Shown: in pieces, positions 9,111 to 17,787 of the stretch | Numbering within the stretch: the stretch's first letter is position 1 | Layout of the letters: every line of letters starts with the position of its first letter | Source: CAYUVA01 sp964448115 [NCBI: uncultured bacterium] | GTDB lineage: Bacteria; CAYUVA01 | Direction of reading: 5' to 3' | DNA length: 64,000 nucleotides | NCBI GenBank assembly: GCA_964448115.1 | Contig: CAYUVA010000016.1 | Location: 1 to 64,000 of the forward strand | Program-made: the position numbers and the translations under genes | Notes under the pieces: generated by a model | Database searches by the model: none | Seen by the model: only the letters and a program-made list of their open reading frames with translations | Told to the model about the DNA's origin: nothing

Positions 9111-10279
9111 TAATAACAAGTGCAGAATACGAAGAAATAGTTTATATATTTAATTATATTATTAGTAAGTTGTCTTACCATAATAACTTGCTAGATTTTA
9201 AATATTTTGATTTTTTGAAACATTATTTTATATTTTATGAAAATCCAAATATTGATAATTGTGGTAATTTAATAGAAAAGACACCCTTACCGCTTTTTCG
9301 TTCCATTTCACCATTTTTTTCTATTGATTATCTTTATATATTATTTGAACATTTATATAATATTAAATTAACTAAAAATAGCTATATAAAACTAACCGAT
9401 GAGATTATAATTAAGATAATAAATATTACTGAGGATTTATTGAAAAAAATAGACCTAGAGAATTTAGTAAACCAAGATTATAAAATGATATATAATATTA
9501 TTTTATCAAGAAAACATGATAAAAGATATTATTGTACAAATAAATCATTTGTGGAGGCTTTATCACATACGAAATTAGTAAATTATATCAAATTTAATAA
9601 ATATTTACAATGTACTTATCATAATAAATTTCATTACTCTTATATATACAAAATAGATGGATATGAATTATTTTATCTATTATCATTTCTTAATATTATT
9701 CTAAAGGAATCCTTGCATTATAAGAAATATAATAAAATAATATATCTTTCTGCTAGAAATGTTTTTAATATATTTATATATTTAGTCCCATTCAATTTTG
9801 ATTGGTTAATTAAAAATAAATCATCACCATATAATTTATTAAATAGATACCAATATTTATATAGTTTAATTTATAATATATATGACATTAAAAATTATCT
9901 TAATGATTACTTAGAGGTAAATATGATGAATGAAATATATCATTATTTCACAACATTAAATAATGACAATATCATATTATCAAATAATAGAATATTGGAA
10001 AAAATATTTTATTTCTATAATACATTACAACCAATAGTAAAATTAGAATTTAGTAAATACTTAATAATTAGAAGAGAATGTCTTTATGAAAAAATAAAAT
10101 ATTTTATACAAAGAATAGATGATTATTATGAATATATAGACTTTCTTTGCATAAGTTACAAAAGAGAAAGACCCAATAGCAAATATTATCCTGAAATGAA
10201 AAAAAATTTAGAAATGTTACATGAATACTTAAAAAATAATAAAAAGGAATTTATAATTATTAAAAAACTATACCTTTAA
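9107..10279 (+). CDS. Candidate immunity protein for the upstream toxin, no known family
   Basis: A 390-residue protein I do not recognise. Its ATG lies inside the toxin gene's stop (ATGA), so the two are probably translationally coupled; an ORF directly behind a nuclease-tipped toxin is the expected position of the immunity gene. The DNA is extremely AT-rich: sample lines are near 17-20% GC, against roughly half in the flanking genes. The protein is correspondingly rich in Ile, Asn, Lys and Tyr. It has no obvious signal peptide or long membrane segment, consistent with a cytoplasmic protein, and looks mostly helical. The end runs 20 bases into the convergent radical SAM gene. The composition signals recent horizontal acquisition. 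It could instead be an unrelated cargo ORF; only its position supports the immunity role. Confidence 0.6.
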   Translation: MIITSAEYEEIVYIFNYIISKLSYHNNLLDFKYFDFLKHYFIFYENPNIDNCGNLIEKTPLPLFRSISPFFSIDYLYILFEHLYNIKLTKNSYIKLTDEIIIKIINITEDLLKKIDLENLVNQDYKMIYNIILSRKHDKRYYCTNKSFVEALSHTKLVNYIKFNKYLQCTYHNKFHYSYIYKIDGYELFYLLSFLNIILKESLHYKKYNKIIYLSARNVFNIFIYLVPFNFDWLIKNKSSPYNLLNRYQYLYSLIYNIYDIKNYLNDYLEVNMMNEIYHYFTTLNNDNIILSNNRILEKIFYFYNTLQPIVKLEFSKYLIIRRECLYEKIKYFIQRIDDYYEYIDFLCISYKRERPNSKYYPEMKKNLEMLHEYLKNNKKEFIIIKKLYL

Positions 10280-11678
10280 AAAATAATTGATAGCTGCGCT
10301 TGAATGAAAACCTTACATAATTGATGAACTCCCGAGGATAACGAAGCTCACGAAGAAGAGTGCGAGTAATGTAACCAGGACGAAAATATAGCATCAGCAA
10401 GCCCTTCCTGCGCAGTCGAATAAGCTCCTCATGCGAGAGATGCCGGGAGCGCACCGGCGATGAACCATAGCTTAACCCATCAAGGCTACCGTTTATTAAA
10501 CCCTCGCTAACCGCCATGTCGTAATATTCAGTCCCAGGAAGAGGAAAGGCGATGTTTATGTCGAAAAAGTCGGCGTTTAGCTCCCTGGCAAAGTCTATAG
10601 TGCTCTTGACGGTATCTTTCGTATCCCAAGGCAAGCCGATGATGAAGAAGGTATGCGACTTGATCCCCAGTTGGCGACAGAGCTTGATCGCCCTTTTGGC
10701 ATCATCGAGAGTGGTTCGCTTCTTCATTGCATCTAAGCTACTCTGGTCTCCGCTCTCGATGCCGAAGCCTATGATGTGGCAGCCGGCTTGCTTCATCCAG
10801 AGCAGCTTCTCCATGTCGATGGTATCAACCCGGCTGTTTGTCGCCCAGGTTATTTGCAGACCCCAGTCGATGATCCCGCTACAAAGCTCGATAAGCCAGT
10901 CGCGCCTCAAGGTGAACGTGTCCGCATTGAACAAAAATGTCTTGATATTAAAGCGTTCCACGCATTCTCGAAGCTCCTTAAGGATGCTCAAAGGGGTTCT
11001 ATAAACCACCCGCGAGCCGCTTATCTTGCCAGCCGGGCAGAAGATGCACTCATAGGGGCAGCCGCGGCTGGTCTGAATGGTGGTTATAGGCTTGTTGGTG
11101 TCCGGAGAGAGATAAAGGCGATTATTAAGCAGATCCCTGGCCGGAAGGGGTAGCTCATCGAAGGGCTTGATATCTCCTTTGTCATCGGTGATTTCGATAT
11201 GATCCCCGCTTCTGTAGGCTATACCGGGGATAGAGCCTAGCTCCGAGCCAAACACTATCTTGTCGATTACCGCCTCCGGCTCGATGCGTACCGCTATGTC
11301 CAAGCCTTCATAGCGCTCCATTATATCTTTGCTGAATATGAGGAAATACGCACCAAAGGCGAGGGTCTTTATTCGGGGATTGACCTGCTTGGCATACTGG
11401 CAAGCCTTCATATCTTCGTGGATGGTTGATGTAGTAACGCTGATGATCAGCCAGTCGTAGCCCTGGGCAATATCAGCCCTGAAGTCATCCCAGGTCTTAT
11501 GTTGCGCAGGATAATCTTCGATGGCGCATTGTGCTCCTTTTCCTCGCAGGATGGCTGCACACCAGGCGAGATCGAGCGGGGGAAGCACCAGTTGAACGGT
11601 CTGATCCTCAACCAGCGACTGGCAGCGATCATCCCGTCTGAAAAGACCGGATGGAGGATTTATCAGAAGTACTTTCAA
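10260..11678 (-). CDS. B12-binding domain radical SAM protein
   Basis: Radical SAM enzyme of the class with an N-terminal cobalamin-binding domain. From the chosen start the protein begins MKVLLINPPSG, the typical first strand of these proteins, and is 472 residues. The [4Fe-4S]-binding CxxxCxxC is CPYECIFC, within TSRGCPYECIFCPAGK; a GIESGDQSSL segment and the rest of a TIM-barrel-like domain follow. I prefer a TTG start at 11676-11678, which has AAGGGA 7 bases upstream, over a TTG 39 bases earlier with no good ribosome site. It is the last gene of a minus-strand run of radical SAM, methyltransferase and glycosyltransferase genes. Such enzymes commonly methylate unactivated carbons or modify lipids and cofactors; the substrate here is unknown. 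Confidence 0.85.
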   Translation of the reverse strand: MKVLLINPPSGLFRRDDRCQSLVEDQTVQLVLPPLDLAWCAAILRGKGAQCAIEDYPAQHKTWDDFRADIAQGYDWLIISVTTSTIHEDMKACQYAKQVNPRIKTLAFGAYFLIFSKDIMERYEGLDIAVRIEPEAVIDKIVFGSELGSIPGIAYRSGDHIEITDDKGDIKPFDELPLPARDLLNNRLYLSPDTNKPITTIQTSRGCPYECIFCPAGKISGSRVVYRTPLSILKELRECVERFNIKTFLFNADTFTLRRDWLIELCSGIIDWGLQITWATNSRVDTIDMEKLLWMKQAGCHIIGFGIESGDQSSLDAMKKRTTLDDAKRAIKLCRQLGIKSHTFFIIGLPWDTKDTVKSTIDFARELNADFFDINIAFPLPGTEYYDMAVSEGLINGSLDGLSYGSSPVRSRHLSHEELIRLRRKGLLMLYFRPGYITRTLLRELRYPREFINYVRFSFKRSYQLFFKGIVF

Positions 11679-11802
11679 TGGACTATCCCTTGAGCATGGA
11701 GTTTCCACAATTGTCAACTACCCCGTGGTACCGTGGTACCGGCTTTGCAGCTTTGCGTGATATTCTTTCGCTGCCAATTGAACTCAATGACCTATCCCTT
11801 GA
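11675..11802. repeat. Short direct repeat spanning two gene junctions
   Basis: The 20-base stretches at 11675-11694 and 11784-11802 match at about 17-18 positions (core CTATCCCTTGA). On the minus strand both read TCAAGGGATAG. In one copy this is the last codons and stop of the SPASM gene; in the other it is the ribosome-binding site of the next gene. It looks like a small local duplication that reused a gene end as a translation signal. Chance resemblance is possible. Confidence 0.4.
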
Positions 11803-12967
11803 ACTTCAGCTTGGACAACAGCTTTTTTATTCGTCGGCGATTAGGTATATACCTTGCAGCACGAGTTATCAACCTGTATGCAACTTTGCTTCGAGCCATG
11901 ACCGTTGCCGGATCTCCAGCATTTATCCCCCACCAGGTTACGCAGATACGGCAATAATAGGGCGGAGACTCGGTGTTTATAGCTTTGCGAATGCGCCTAT
12001 AATGGGGGCTGTTCCAGATACTGTCAAAATCATCGGTCAGAATATTCCCCATCGAGTCCGGGTATGCGCAGCAGGGGCGCACATTGCCGCTAGAATCAAT
12101 AAATGCCTGATCCCAAGGGGAGTAACATTTAAGGGGGAAGCGACTGCCTGGAGGATTATGGTCAATGGTCTTGAGGTCGCTCTCATCTTGCGCTTTATCA
12201 ATACTCTGAGCCGGGAGAATAAGCCTGATGCCATACTTCTCAGCCCTCACCGCTGCCCGCTTGAATGCCTCGTGCAGATTGTCTCTTTGTTTTGAGATCG
12301 CAAGGTAGCGGTATCTAGCCGGGATGCCATCCAGGTGCAGCTCATTGACCACCACAGAGCCGATGCCCCATTCCTTAGCCTGCTCGATCAAAGTGGGGAG
12401 CTGCTCGAAGTTGGTCGATGTTGGCACGAAGATGATCCCCACCTCGCTGCCGTTGTTTAGAGACCGCTTGATGCTAGCGGCTGACCTCAGGTTCTCGGTT
12501 ACCCGGTTATATTTCGCCCTAGGGCGGATATGCTCATAAGTACGCGCATCAGCGCCATCGAGCGACACCCAGATCTTCCCGCGCATCATAAGCAGCCTTT
12601 TCGCCAGCTTTGCGGTGAGCAATACGCCGTTGGTTACCAGGAAGGGGATAATCTCGTATTCTTCGAGAGCATCGATGATATTATCCAGGTTTTTCGCCAT
12701 CAGCGGCTCCCCGTCCCCTTGCAGCTCGACGATCTTGAGGTAGGGGAACAGCTCCTCTTTAACCCGCTGGAATACATCAGCGCCCAGGTCGCGCCCTTTT
12801 TGCGGATTGAAGGTTCTTACCCCGCATATAATGCAGTCAAGGTTACAGCGCGAGCTGCTCTCCAGCCAGATATGCACCGGCTTGGAGCGAAGATGCAACC
12901 TGCCAGCCCTTCTCTCCTCGATATTCAGCTTGAGGTTATCTTCCTTTATTTGTGTATATTTACCCAA
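11792..12967 (-). CDS. Radical SAM/SPASM domain protein
   Basis: A 391-residue radical SAM enzyme. The N-terminal cluster motif is CNLDCIIC, followed by the GDGEPLM and SLDGADA stretches usual in this subfamily. The C-terminal third has a SPASM-type Cys set: a Cys in FPLKCYSPW, CCAYPDSMGN, and CRIC. These would hold one or two auxiliary iron-sulfur clusters. Proteins of this shape act on peptides, nucleotide sugars or small molecules and often sit in polysaccharide or lipid gene clusters. It lies between a methyltransferase (33 bases upstream) and a B12 radical SAM gene, all on the minus strand. The substrate cannot be read from the sequence. Confidence 0.85.
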   Translation of the reverse strand: MGKYTQIKEDNLKLNIEERRAGRLHLRSKPVHIWLESSSRCNLDCIICGVRTFNPQKGRDLGADVFQRVKEELFPYLKIVELQGDGEPLMAKNLDNIIDALEEYEIIPFLVTNGVLLTAKLAKRLLMMRGKIWVSLDGADARTYEHIRPRAKYNRVTENLRSAASIKRSLNNGSEVGIIFVPTSTNFEQLPTLIEQAKEWGIGSVVVNELHLDGIPARYRYLAISKQRDNLHEAFKRAAVRAEKYGIRLILPAQSIDKAQDESDLKTIDHNPPGSRFPLKCYSPWDQAFIDSSGNVRPCCAYPDSMGNILTDDFDSIWNSPHYRRIRKAINTESPPYYCRICVTWWGINAGDPATVMARSKVAYRLITRAARYIPNRRRIKKLLSKLKFKG

Positions 12968-13000
12968 TTATACCGCCTTTTACGGAGCCAACGAAAAAGA

Positions 13001-13732
13001 CTAGATTTTATTTGCAAAAAAGCCGTAGCCTAGGGTGTAGGCTCTCTGTTTGTCCAGCTTGTCCATCAAGCCGCCCAAGAGCGGAAATAGCACGAAAAAA
13101 AAAGGGAAACTTATTATTCTAAGTGGGAATAAAATCATCTTGAGCCATCTCGGCTCGATGATAACGAATAACTGCTGATAAAGGATGATTAGCATCATCG
13201 AAATATACTTGAAATAACCACCGCGCGGTTCAATCTCCTTCACATTAAAGCCGGCAGCCTCCAATAAACCGCGCAGACCATAGCGCGTGTATCTGAAGTA
13301 GTCGTGCGGCACCTGGTGCTCGCCAAATGCTAGCGGCGCAGTGCCGATTATAGCTCCGCCTGGCTTAAGCAACCGGTGCAGCTCTGCGAGAGCAAGCCAC
13401 GGCTCCCTTAGATGCTCCAAGACCTGCGTACAGATAACAATATCGAAGCTCCCATCAGCAAAGGGTAAGCTGTGCAGATCAGAAACCACATCCAGCTTCG
13501 AGTAGTCCCACTTTCCTTCACCCTCAGCGAAATCAACCGCTGTATAATGGTGATCGGCGAAAAGCTCCGCATAGGGCGCCTCCCCAGCCCCGGCATCGAG
13601 CACCTGCAAGCCGGGCGGGAAACCGCTCATCGCATCCTTAAGATAGGCATATATCGAGCCTTCCTCGTGGTTGAGCTTATGATAGAAGCTGCGGGGGAAC
13701 ATGGTGCGCAGCAGCCGGTCCTCGTATTCCAT
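13001..13732 (-). CDS. SAM-dependent methyltransferase with C-terminal membrane-associated segment
   Basis: Class I methyltransferase of 243 residues. Motif I is VLDAGAGEAPYAE; the acidic end of strand 2 is AVDFAE; the post-motif DIVICTQVLEHL and LKPGGAIIGTAP are typical of the Methyltransf_11 group. After the catalytic fold, residues about 180-230 are strongly hydrophobic with two likely membrane-contacting stretches, suggesting work on a lipid or lipid-linked sugar. It follows the next methyltransferase by two bases, so the two are co-translated. The reaction is unassigned. Confidence 0.8.
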   Translation of the reverse strand: MEYEDRLLRTMFPRSFYHKLNHEEGSIYAYLKDAMSGFPPGLQVLDAGAGEAPYAELFADHHYTAVDFAEGEGKWDYSKLDVVSDLHSLPFADGSFDIVICTQVLEHLREPWLALAELHRLLKPGGAIIGTAPLAFGEHQVPHDYFRYTRYGLRGLLEAAGFNVKEIEPRGGYFKYISMMLIILYQQLFVIIEPRWLKMILFPLRIISFPFFFVLFPLLGGLMDKLDKQRAYTLGYGFFANKI

Positions 13733-13734
13733 CC

Positions 13735-14427
13735 CTATCTTCCCTTGAAGATGAAGTGAGCGCCGAGCAGGTTGGGGAATCGCTCGATCAGACTTTGTCC
13801 CAGTCGATTTATTCCCGGTATATGCTTGAATAAGCGCATCAGGGGATAGCTCCCCTCGGAGATGCGGTATTCGAGCAGCTCCAAGCCTGCCTCAGAAAAG
13901 TAGCGCTTGAATGAATCGAAGGTGAAGAAGCGAAGGTGAGTCCAGTCCAGGATGCCGGTCTCGCTGTACTCGAAGCGACCGAGCAGAAATCGCCAGCGCA
14001 TCCTATAGTGCAGCACATTCGGAAAGGTTACAAGCAGGTATCCAAAGCTGTCTAATAGCTCTTTTAGCCTTGCCAATACCCCGAAGGGATCGACCAAGTG
14101 CTCGATCACATCCGACATTAGGATCACCTGGTATGGGGGGCTAAGCAGATTGAGGGTCTCGGCATCTTCGATGTCAGCTTGTATGACCTTTGCCCCGCTC
14201 TTGCCTGCCTGCGAGGCGAGCAACGGGTGCACTTCTACAGCATCCACCGAGCATCCCCTGCTTTGCAATTCCTTTGTCATATAACCAGAGGCGCATCCTA
14301 TTTCTAGCACTCGCTTGTTATAGCCGACCATCTCGATGAGCATGCGGTGCACATCGGTAAGCCCATGGCGTTCGATTTGCTTCATTGCCTCGATTGCGGT
14401 CCTCTCGCTGTAAAGCAGGCTGGTCAT
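13735..14427 (-). CDS. SAM-dependent methyltransferase
   Basis: A 230-residue class I methyltransferase. Motif I reads VLEIGCASGYMTKEL; the SAM ribose acid lies in VDAVEVHPLL; QVILMSDVIEHLVDP and the FPNVLHY strand are usual for the Methyltransf_23 group. It overlaps the upstream radical SAM gene by the 4-base ATGA and is followed after two bases by another methyltransferase, so this is one operon. A role in decorating the glycan or lipid made by the neighbouring glycosyltransferase is inference. Confidence 0.82.
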   Translation of the reverse strand: MTSLLYSERTAIEAMKQIERHGLTDVHRMLIEMVGYNKRVLEIGCASGYMTKELQSRGCSVDAVEVHPLLASQAGKSGAKVIQADIEDAETLNLLSPPYQVILMSDVIEHLVDPFGVLARLKELLDSFGYLLVTFPNVLHYRMRWRFLLGRFEYSETGILDWTHLRFFTFDSFKRYFSEAGLELLEYRISEGSYPLMRLFKHIPGINRLGQSLIERFPNLLGAHFIFKGR

Positions 14428-15887
14428 TTCCTAAGATAATACAAACCCTTTCTAGCCATATCGCGCAGCATTCCGACGGTCCCCTCGGTGCGATGTATCT
14501 TGCGCAGGTACTGGAAAAATACGGCTGGGTTGCGGAGCAGGTTTCCGATGCGTCTTCGTTTGGCTTCCTCCAAGGCAGCAACTATCTGATCGCGTTTAAG
14601 TAGCGGGTACTCGATCACCGGCGAGCATCCCCCCTCGAAGCTGCTCCAGTCATCGGTGGTGAGCCAGCCGTTTTGTTTAGCCATCTCGTAGAATTCGGTG
14701 CCGGGCAGCGGGGTTGCTACCGAGAACTGATAGGTTGTCGCTCGCAGGGAATAGGCGAACTCCATTGTCTCCTTGATGGTCTGCTCGGTCTCGCCGGGCA
14801 AGCCGAACATGAAGGTTCCGTGAGTATATATGCCCACCTTGCGGCAGAGGTCAACGAAGCGGCGCACCTCTTCGAGCTTGAGCGGCTTTTTAATCGCCCT
14901 GAGTATATGTTCGCTAGCCGTCTCCACGCCGAACTTGACGCCGTGGCAGCCGGAGCGCTTCATCAGCCGCAGCGTCTCCTCGTCAATGCGCGCATCAGCC
15001 ATGCACGACCAGTAAACCTTGACCCCGCGCTTCAGGATCTCCTCGGCGACCGCCCGCGCCTTTTTCTTATCAGTGGTGAAGGAGCTGTCGTCGAAGTATA
15101 TCTCCTCGACATCATAGCGCTTGAGGACATACTCGATCTCATCAACGATCGCCACCGGATCGCGGTAGCGAAGCGATGGCTTGCCGTAGAGCACATAAGG
15201 CTCGATGCAGAAGATGCAGCGAAACGGGCAACCACGCGAGGCAATCAGGCAGACATTGGGATATTTCTTGCAAGTGGGGTCAGTATATTTGAAAAGGGGC
15301 ACATCGTCTCGTTCAGGATAGGGGAGGCTGTCGAGATCCTCGATAAGCTCACGCCTGCCGTTGTTGATGATGTTCCCCTCCTCGTCCTTGGCGGCAATAC
15401 CGGCAAGCCTTCGCCAAGAGTCGCCATTATCCATGTAAGCGTGATAGACCTGGAGCAGTGTCATCTCGTACTCTCCGAGCAGCACGCCATCGACATATTC
15501 ATGCGCCAGGGACTCTACAGGGAGAGCGGTAACATGGGGTCCGGCTAAAAGCACCAGCGCGGAAAGCTCCTTCTTGCACAGCTTTGCAAACCGCCAGTCC
15601 TGGTATATCGAAGGGGTGCCGGTCTCGATTACCACTATCTTGGGCGCCATCTCCTTGAGCTGTTTCATTGTTTGTGCTGTGGAAAGCTCCCCTGCTATGG
15701 CATCGAGGAATTTTGCCTTGATTCCCTCCCTCTTCAGCACCGCCACCGCGTAGCAGGAGAAGAATGGATAGGGATAGTATTGCAATGTCTCGGAGCGCTT
15801 GCGGATGGATGGCCACCTGGAGCCAGCCTTGACTCCATAAGCATCCGGCGCCTCATGCCACGGCGAGTTTACGATTACGACTTCCAT
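14424..15887 (-). CDS. B12-binding domain radical SAM protein
   Basis: A 487-residue protein. The first 150 residues form a Rossmann-like B12-binding domain beginning MEVVIVNSPW. It is followed by the radical SAM motif CPFRCIFC in IASRGCPFRCIFC, and the GVKFGVETASE and HGTFMFGLPGET stretches of the barrel. It resembles the partner at 10260-11678 but is clearly divergent, so the cluster has two related enzymes, perhaps for successive steps. It overlaps the GT2 gene in front by 13 bases and the methyltransferase behind by 4 bases. The function is likely a C-methylation or rearrangement on a hydrophobic product, but this is inference from the family. Confidence 0.85.
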   Translation of the reverse strand: MEVVIVNSPWHEAPDAYGVKAGSRWPSIRKRSETLQYYPYPFFSCYAVAVLKREGIKAKFLDAIAGELSTAQTMKQLKEMAPKIVVIETGTPSIYQDWRFAKLCKKELSALVLLAGPHVTALPVESLAHEYVDGVLLGEYEMTLLQVYHAYMDNGDSWRRLAGIAAKDEEGNIINNGRRELIEDLDSLPYPERDDVPLFKYTDPTCKKYPNVCLIASRGCPFRCIFCIEPYVLYGKPSLRYRDPVAIVDEIEYVLKRYDVEEIYFDDSSFTTDKKKARAVAEEILKRGVKVYWSCMADARIDEETLRLMKRSGCHGVKFGVETASEHILRAIKKPLKLEEVRRFVDLCRKVGIYTHGTFMFGLPGETEQTIKETMEFAYSLRATTYQFSVATPLPGTEFYEMAKQNGWLTTDDWSSFEGGCSPVIEYPLLKRDQIVAALEEAKRRRIGNLLRNPAVFFQYLRKIHRTEGTVGMLRDMARKGLYYLRK

Positions 15888-16663
15888 CTTTTCGTCTTCC
15901 TGTGTTTTAAGAAGAACCTGATTATATTTCTAATATGATACCAGGTCATGATGTTGAAGAGATTGCGGGCGCTCTCTCGGTGATAGCGATGGATGACCAC
16001 TGCCTGGGGATTGTAGTAGATCTTGTATCCTGCCAGGCGAATTCGATAACACCAGTCAACATCCTCGTAATATAGGGGATCGAACCTTTGGTCAAGCATG
16101 CCGACCCTATCGATAATCTCCCTTCGCACCATGAGGAAGGCGCCCAGAAACCAGTCAACTTCCCTTGCCCTTTCGTGATCCCAGTCCATCATCAGGTAAT
16201 CCCTAAGCAGCGGGTGCTGGTGGTCGTGGAAATTGGTCGCCCAGCGCAGGAAGATAGCCTTTGGAGTCGGAAAGCGCCGGCAGTTGTATTGCAGGGTGTT
16301 ATCAGGATTGAGCAGCTTGCAGCCGGCTGCACCAGCATCTTTATGCTCATCCATGAAGCGCACCATCTCGGCAAGGCAGCCATCCTGCACTATCGTATCC
16401 GGGTTGAGAAGCAATATATATCTCCCGGAGGCTTGTCTTATCGCCTGGTTATTATTGCTGGCAAAGCCCTTCTTCTGGCGGTTACAGACCAGATTTACCT
16501 GCGGATACTCGGTCTTGACCAGAAGCGAAGTCCCATCGCTGCTGGCGTTGTCAATGATGAACATCTCGAAGTCTATGCCTTGCGGCTTTTTGAAGATCGA
16601 TGGCAGGCAGGTGCGCAAGAACTGCGCCTCGTTAGTGCTTATTGTTACTATAGATAAGTCCAT
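15875..16663 (-). CDS. Family 2 glycosyltransferase (rhamnosyltransferase-like)
   Basis: A 262-residue GT-A fold glycosyltransferase. It begins MDLSIVTISTNE and has FIIDNASSDGT for nucleotide binding, LLLNPDTIV as the DxD-equivalent, and a late YYEDVDWCYRIRLAG, the ED acceptor motif of rhamnosyltransferase-like GT2 enzymes. A conserved WFLGAFLMVRRE precedes it. There are no large membrane segments. It is the first gene of the tight minus-strand run of GT2, radical SAM, two methyltransferases and two more radical SAM genes, and may share a transcript with trxB 63 bases upstream. It probably adds a sugar to a cell-surface glycan or lipid. Confidence 0.85.
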   Translation of the reverse strand: MDLSIVTISTNEAQFLRTCLPSIFKKPQGIDFEMFIIDNASSDGTSLLVKTEYPQVNLVCNRQKKGFASNNNQAIRQASGRYILLLNPDTIVQDGCLAEMVRFMDEHKDAGAAGCKLLNPDNTLQYNCRRFPTPKAIFLRWATNFHDHQHPLLRDYLMMDWDHERAREVDWFLGAFLMVRREIIDRVGMLDQRFDPLYYEDVDWCYRIRLAGYKIYYNPQAVVIHRYHRESARNLFNIMTWYHIRNIIRFFLKHRKTKRWKS

Positions 16664-16726
16664 CTAGTGGTTCAATAACCTCGCAATTGGCACCATACAC
16701 CTTTTTTGCATCCCTTCTAGCTCGGC

Positions 16727-17656
16727 TCACTTTCCTTTTAGGTACTGTTCTGCCGCCCAGGCGGCTATTGCGCCCTCGGCGGTTGCCAGTACCACCTGTC
16801 GCAATGGTTTGCTCCTTATATCGCCGATTGCGTATATTCCCGGGATGCTCGTCTCCATAAGCTCGTTGGTTATTATGAATCCGTCCTTGTCAGTCTTCAA
16901 TCCTTCGCAGACGATATCGCTATTGGGCACATAACCGATGAAGATAAACACCGCGTCCACATTCAGCTCGCTTGGCTGGTTTGTTTTCACATTGCGCAGC
17001 CTCAGTCCGCTCACCATCTGATCGCCAAGTATATCCTCAACTACCGTATCCCAAACTATCTCGATCTTGTCATTATCAAGCACCAGGTTCTGGTTGAATG
17101 TGCTTGCTCTGAATTGATCTCGGCGGTGGATAAGATATACCTTGCTGGCGAACTTGGTCAGGTAATTAGCCTCTTCCAGGGCGGTATCGCCACCACCGAT
17201 CACTGAGACTATGCGGTCCTTAAAAAACGGCGCATCACAGACCCCGCAGTAGGAGACTCCCCTGCCGGTGAGCCTCTTTTCGTTTTTCAAGCCGAGCTTC
17301 TTGAAGTCCGAACCGGCAGCAATGATCGCAGCCTTGGCCGATACAGCGTTGCCATCATCTAGTTTCAAGATCCTTTTATCATCTTGGGTACATATCTCCT
17401 TTACCTGGTTATACCTGATCTTGGCGCCAAATCTTGTTGCCTGGCGCTCGAAGAGCATTGAAAGCTCTGCGCCAGCGATGCCATCGGGGAAGCCGGGGTA
17501 GTTATCGATCTTGTGGGTCAGGTTGACCTGTCCACCAGGTGCTGATCTCTCAAAGACGACAGTGTTTAGCCTTGAGCGGGAGGCATAAAGCGCTGCGGTC
17601 AGTCCCGCCGGTCCCGCACCCGCGATAGCGATATCAACATCCTCGGTAATCATCAT
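16727..17656 (-). CDS. trxB: Thioredoxin reductase
   Basis: A 309-residue FAD/NADPH oxidoreductase. The FAD motif is IAGAGPAGLTAA; the redox pair is Cys137-Gly-Val-Cys140 in YCGVCDAPFF; the NADPH motif is VIGGGDTALEEA; the C-terminal FAD motif is YAIGDIR. The length and layout match standard TrxB, which keeps thioredoxin reduced. The start has AAGGAG about 8 bases upstream and two adjacent Met codons. No thioredoxin gene lies beside it. The neighbours on the minus strand are the glycosyltransferase/radical SAM genes. Confidence 0.93.
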   Translation of the reverse strand: MMITEDVDIAIAGAGPAGLTAALYASRSRLNTVVFERSAPGGQVNLTHKIDNYPGFPDGIAGAELSMLFERQATRFGAKIRYNQVKEICTQDDKRILKLDDGNAVSAKAAIIAAGSDFKKLGLKNEKRLTGRGVSYCGVCDAPFFKDRIVSVIGGGDTALEEANYLTKFASKVYLIHRRDQFRASTFNQNLVLDNDKIEIVWDTVVEDILGDQMVSGLRLRNVKTNQPSELNVDAVFIFIGYVPNSDIVCEGLKTDKDGFIITNELMETSIPGIYAIGDIRSKPLRQVVLATAEGAIAAWAAEQYLKGK

Positions 17657-17755
17657 TTAAGGACTCCTTGATAACTTATAGCTTTTAATAAATGGCGCTA
17701 TTTAGCATAACAGATCTTTGAAGGCTTGTGTAGTTGTGGTGATCTTTTATGATCC

Positions 17756-17787
17756 TTGACCTTTGGTTATGAGTGCATGTATATAAT
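17756..17787 (+). promoter_or_regulatory. Possible promoter for the PC4-like gene
   Basis: A perfect TATAAT at 17782-17787 lies in the divergent gap ahead of the small plus-strand gene. The best -35 candidate, TTGACC at 17756-17761, is 20 bases away, longer than ideal. The resulting leader would be about 85 bases. Confidence 0.4.

Noticed and set aside
12530-13033. 167-codon plus-strand ORF
   Set aside because: Antisense to the SPASM radical SAM gene, with no initiation signal.
14673-15548. 291-codon plus-strand ORF
   Set aside because: It lies wholly inside the radical SAM gene on the other strand, whose motifs are clear. The translation matches no family I recognise.
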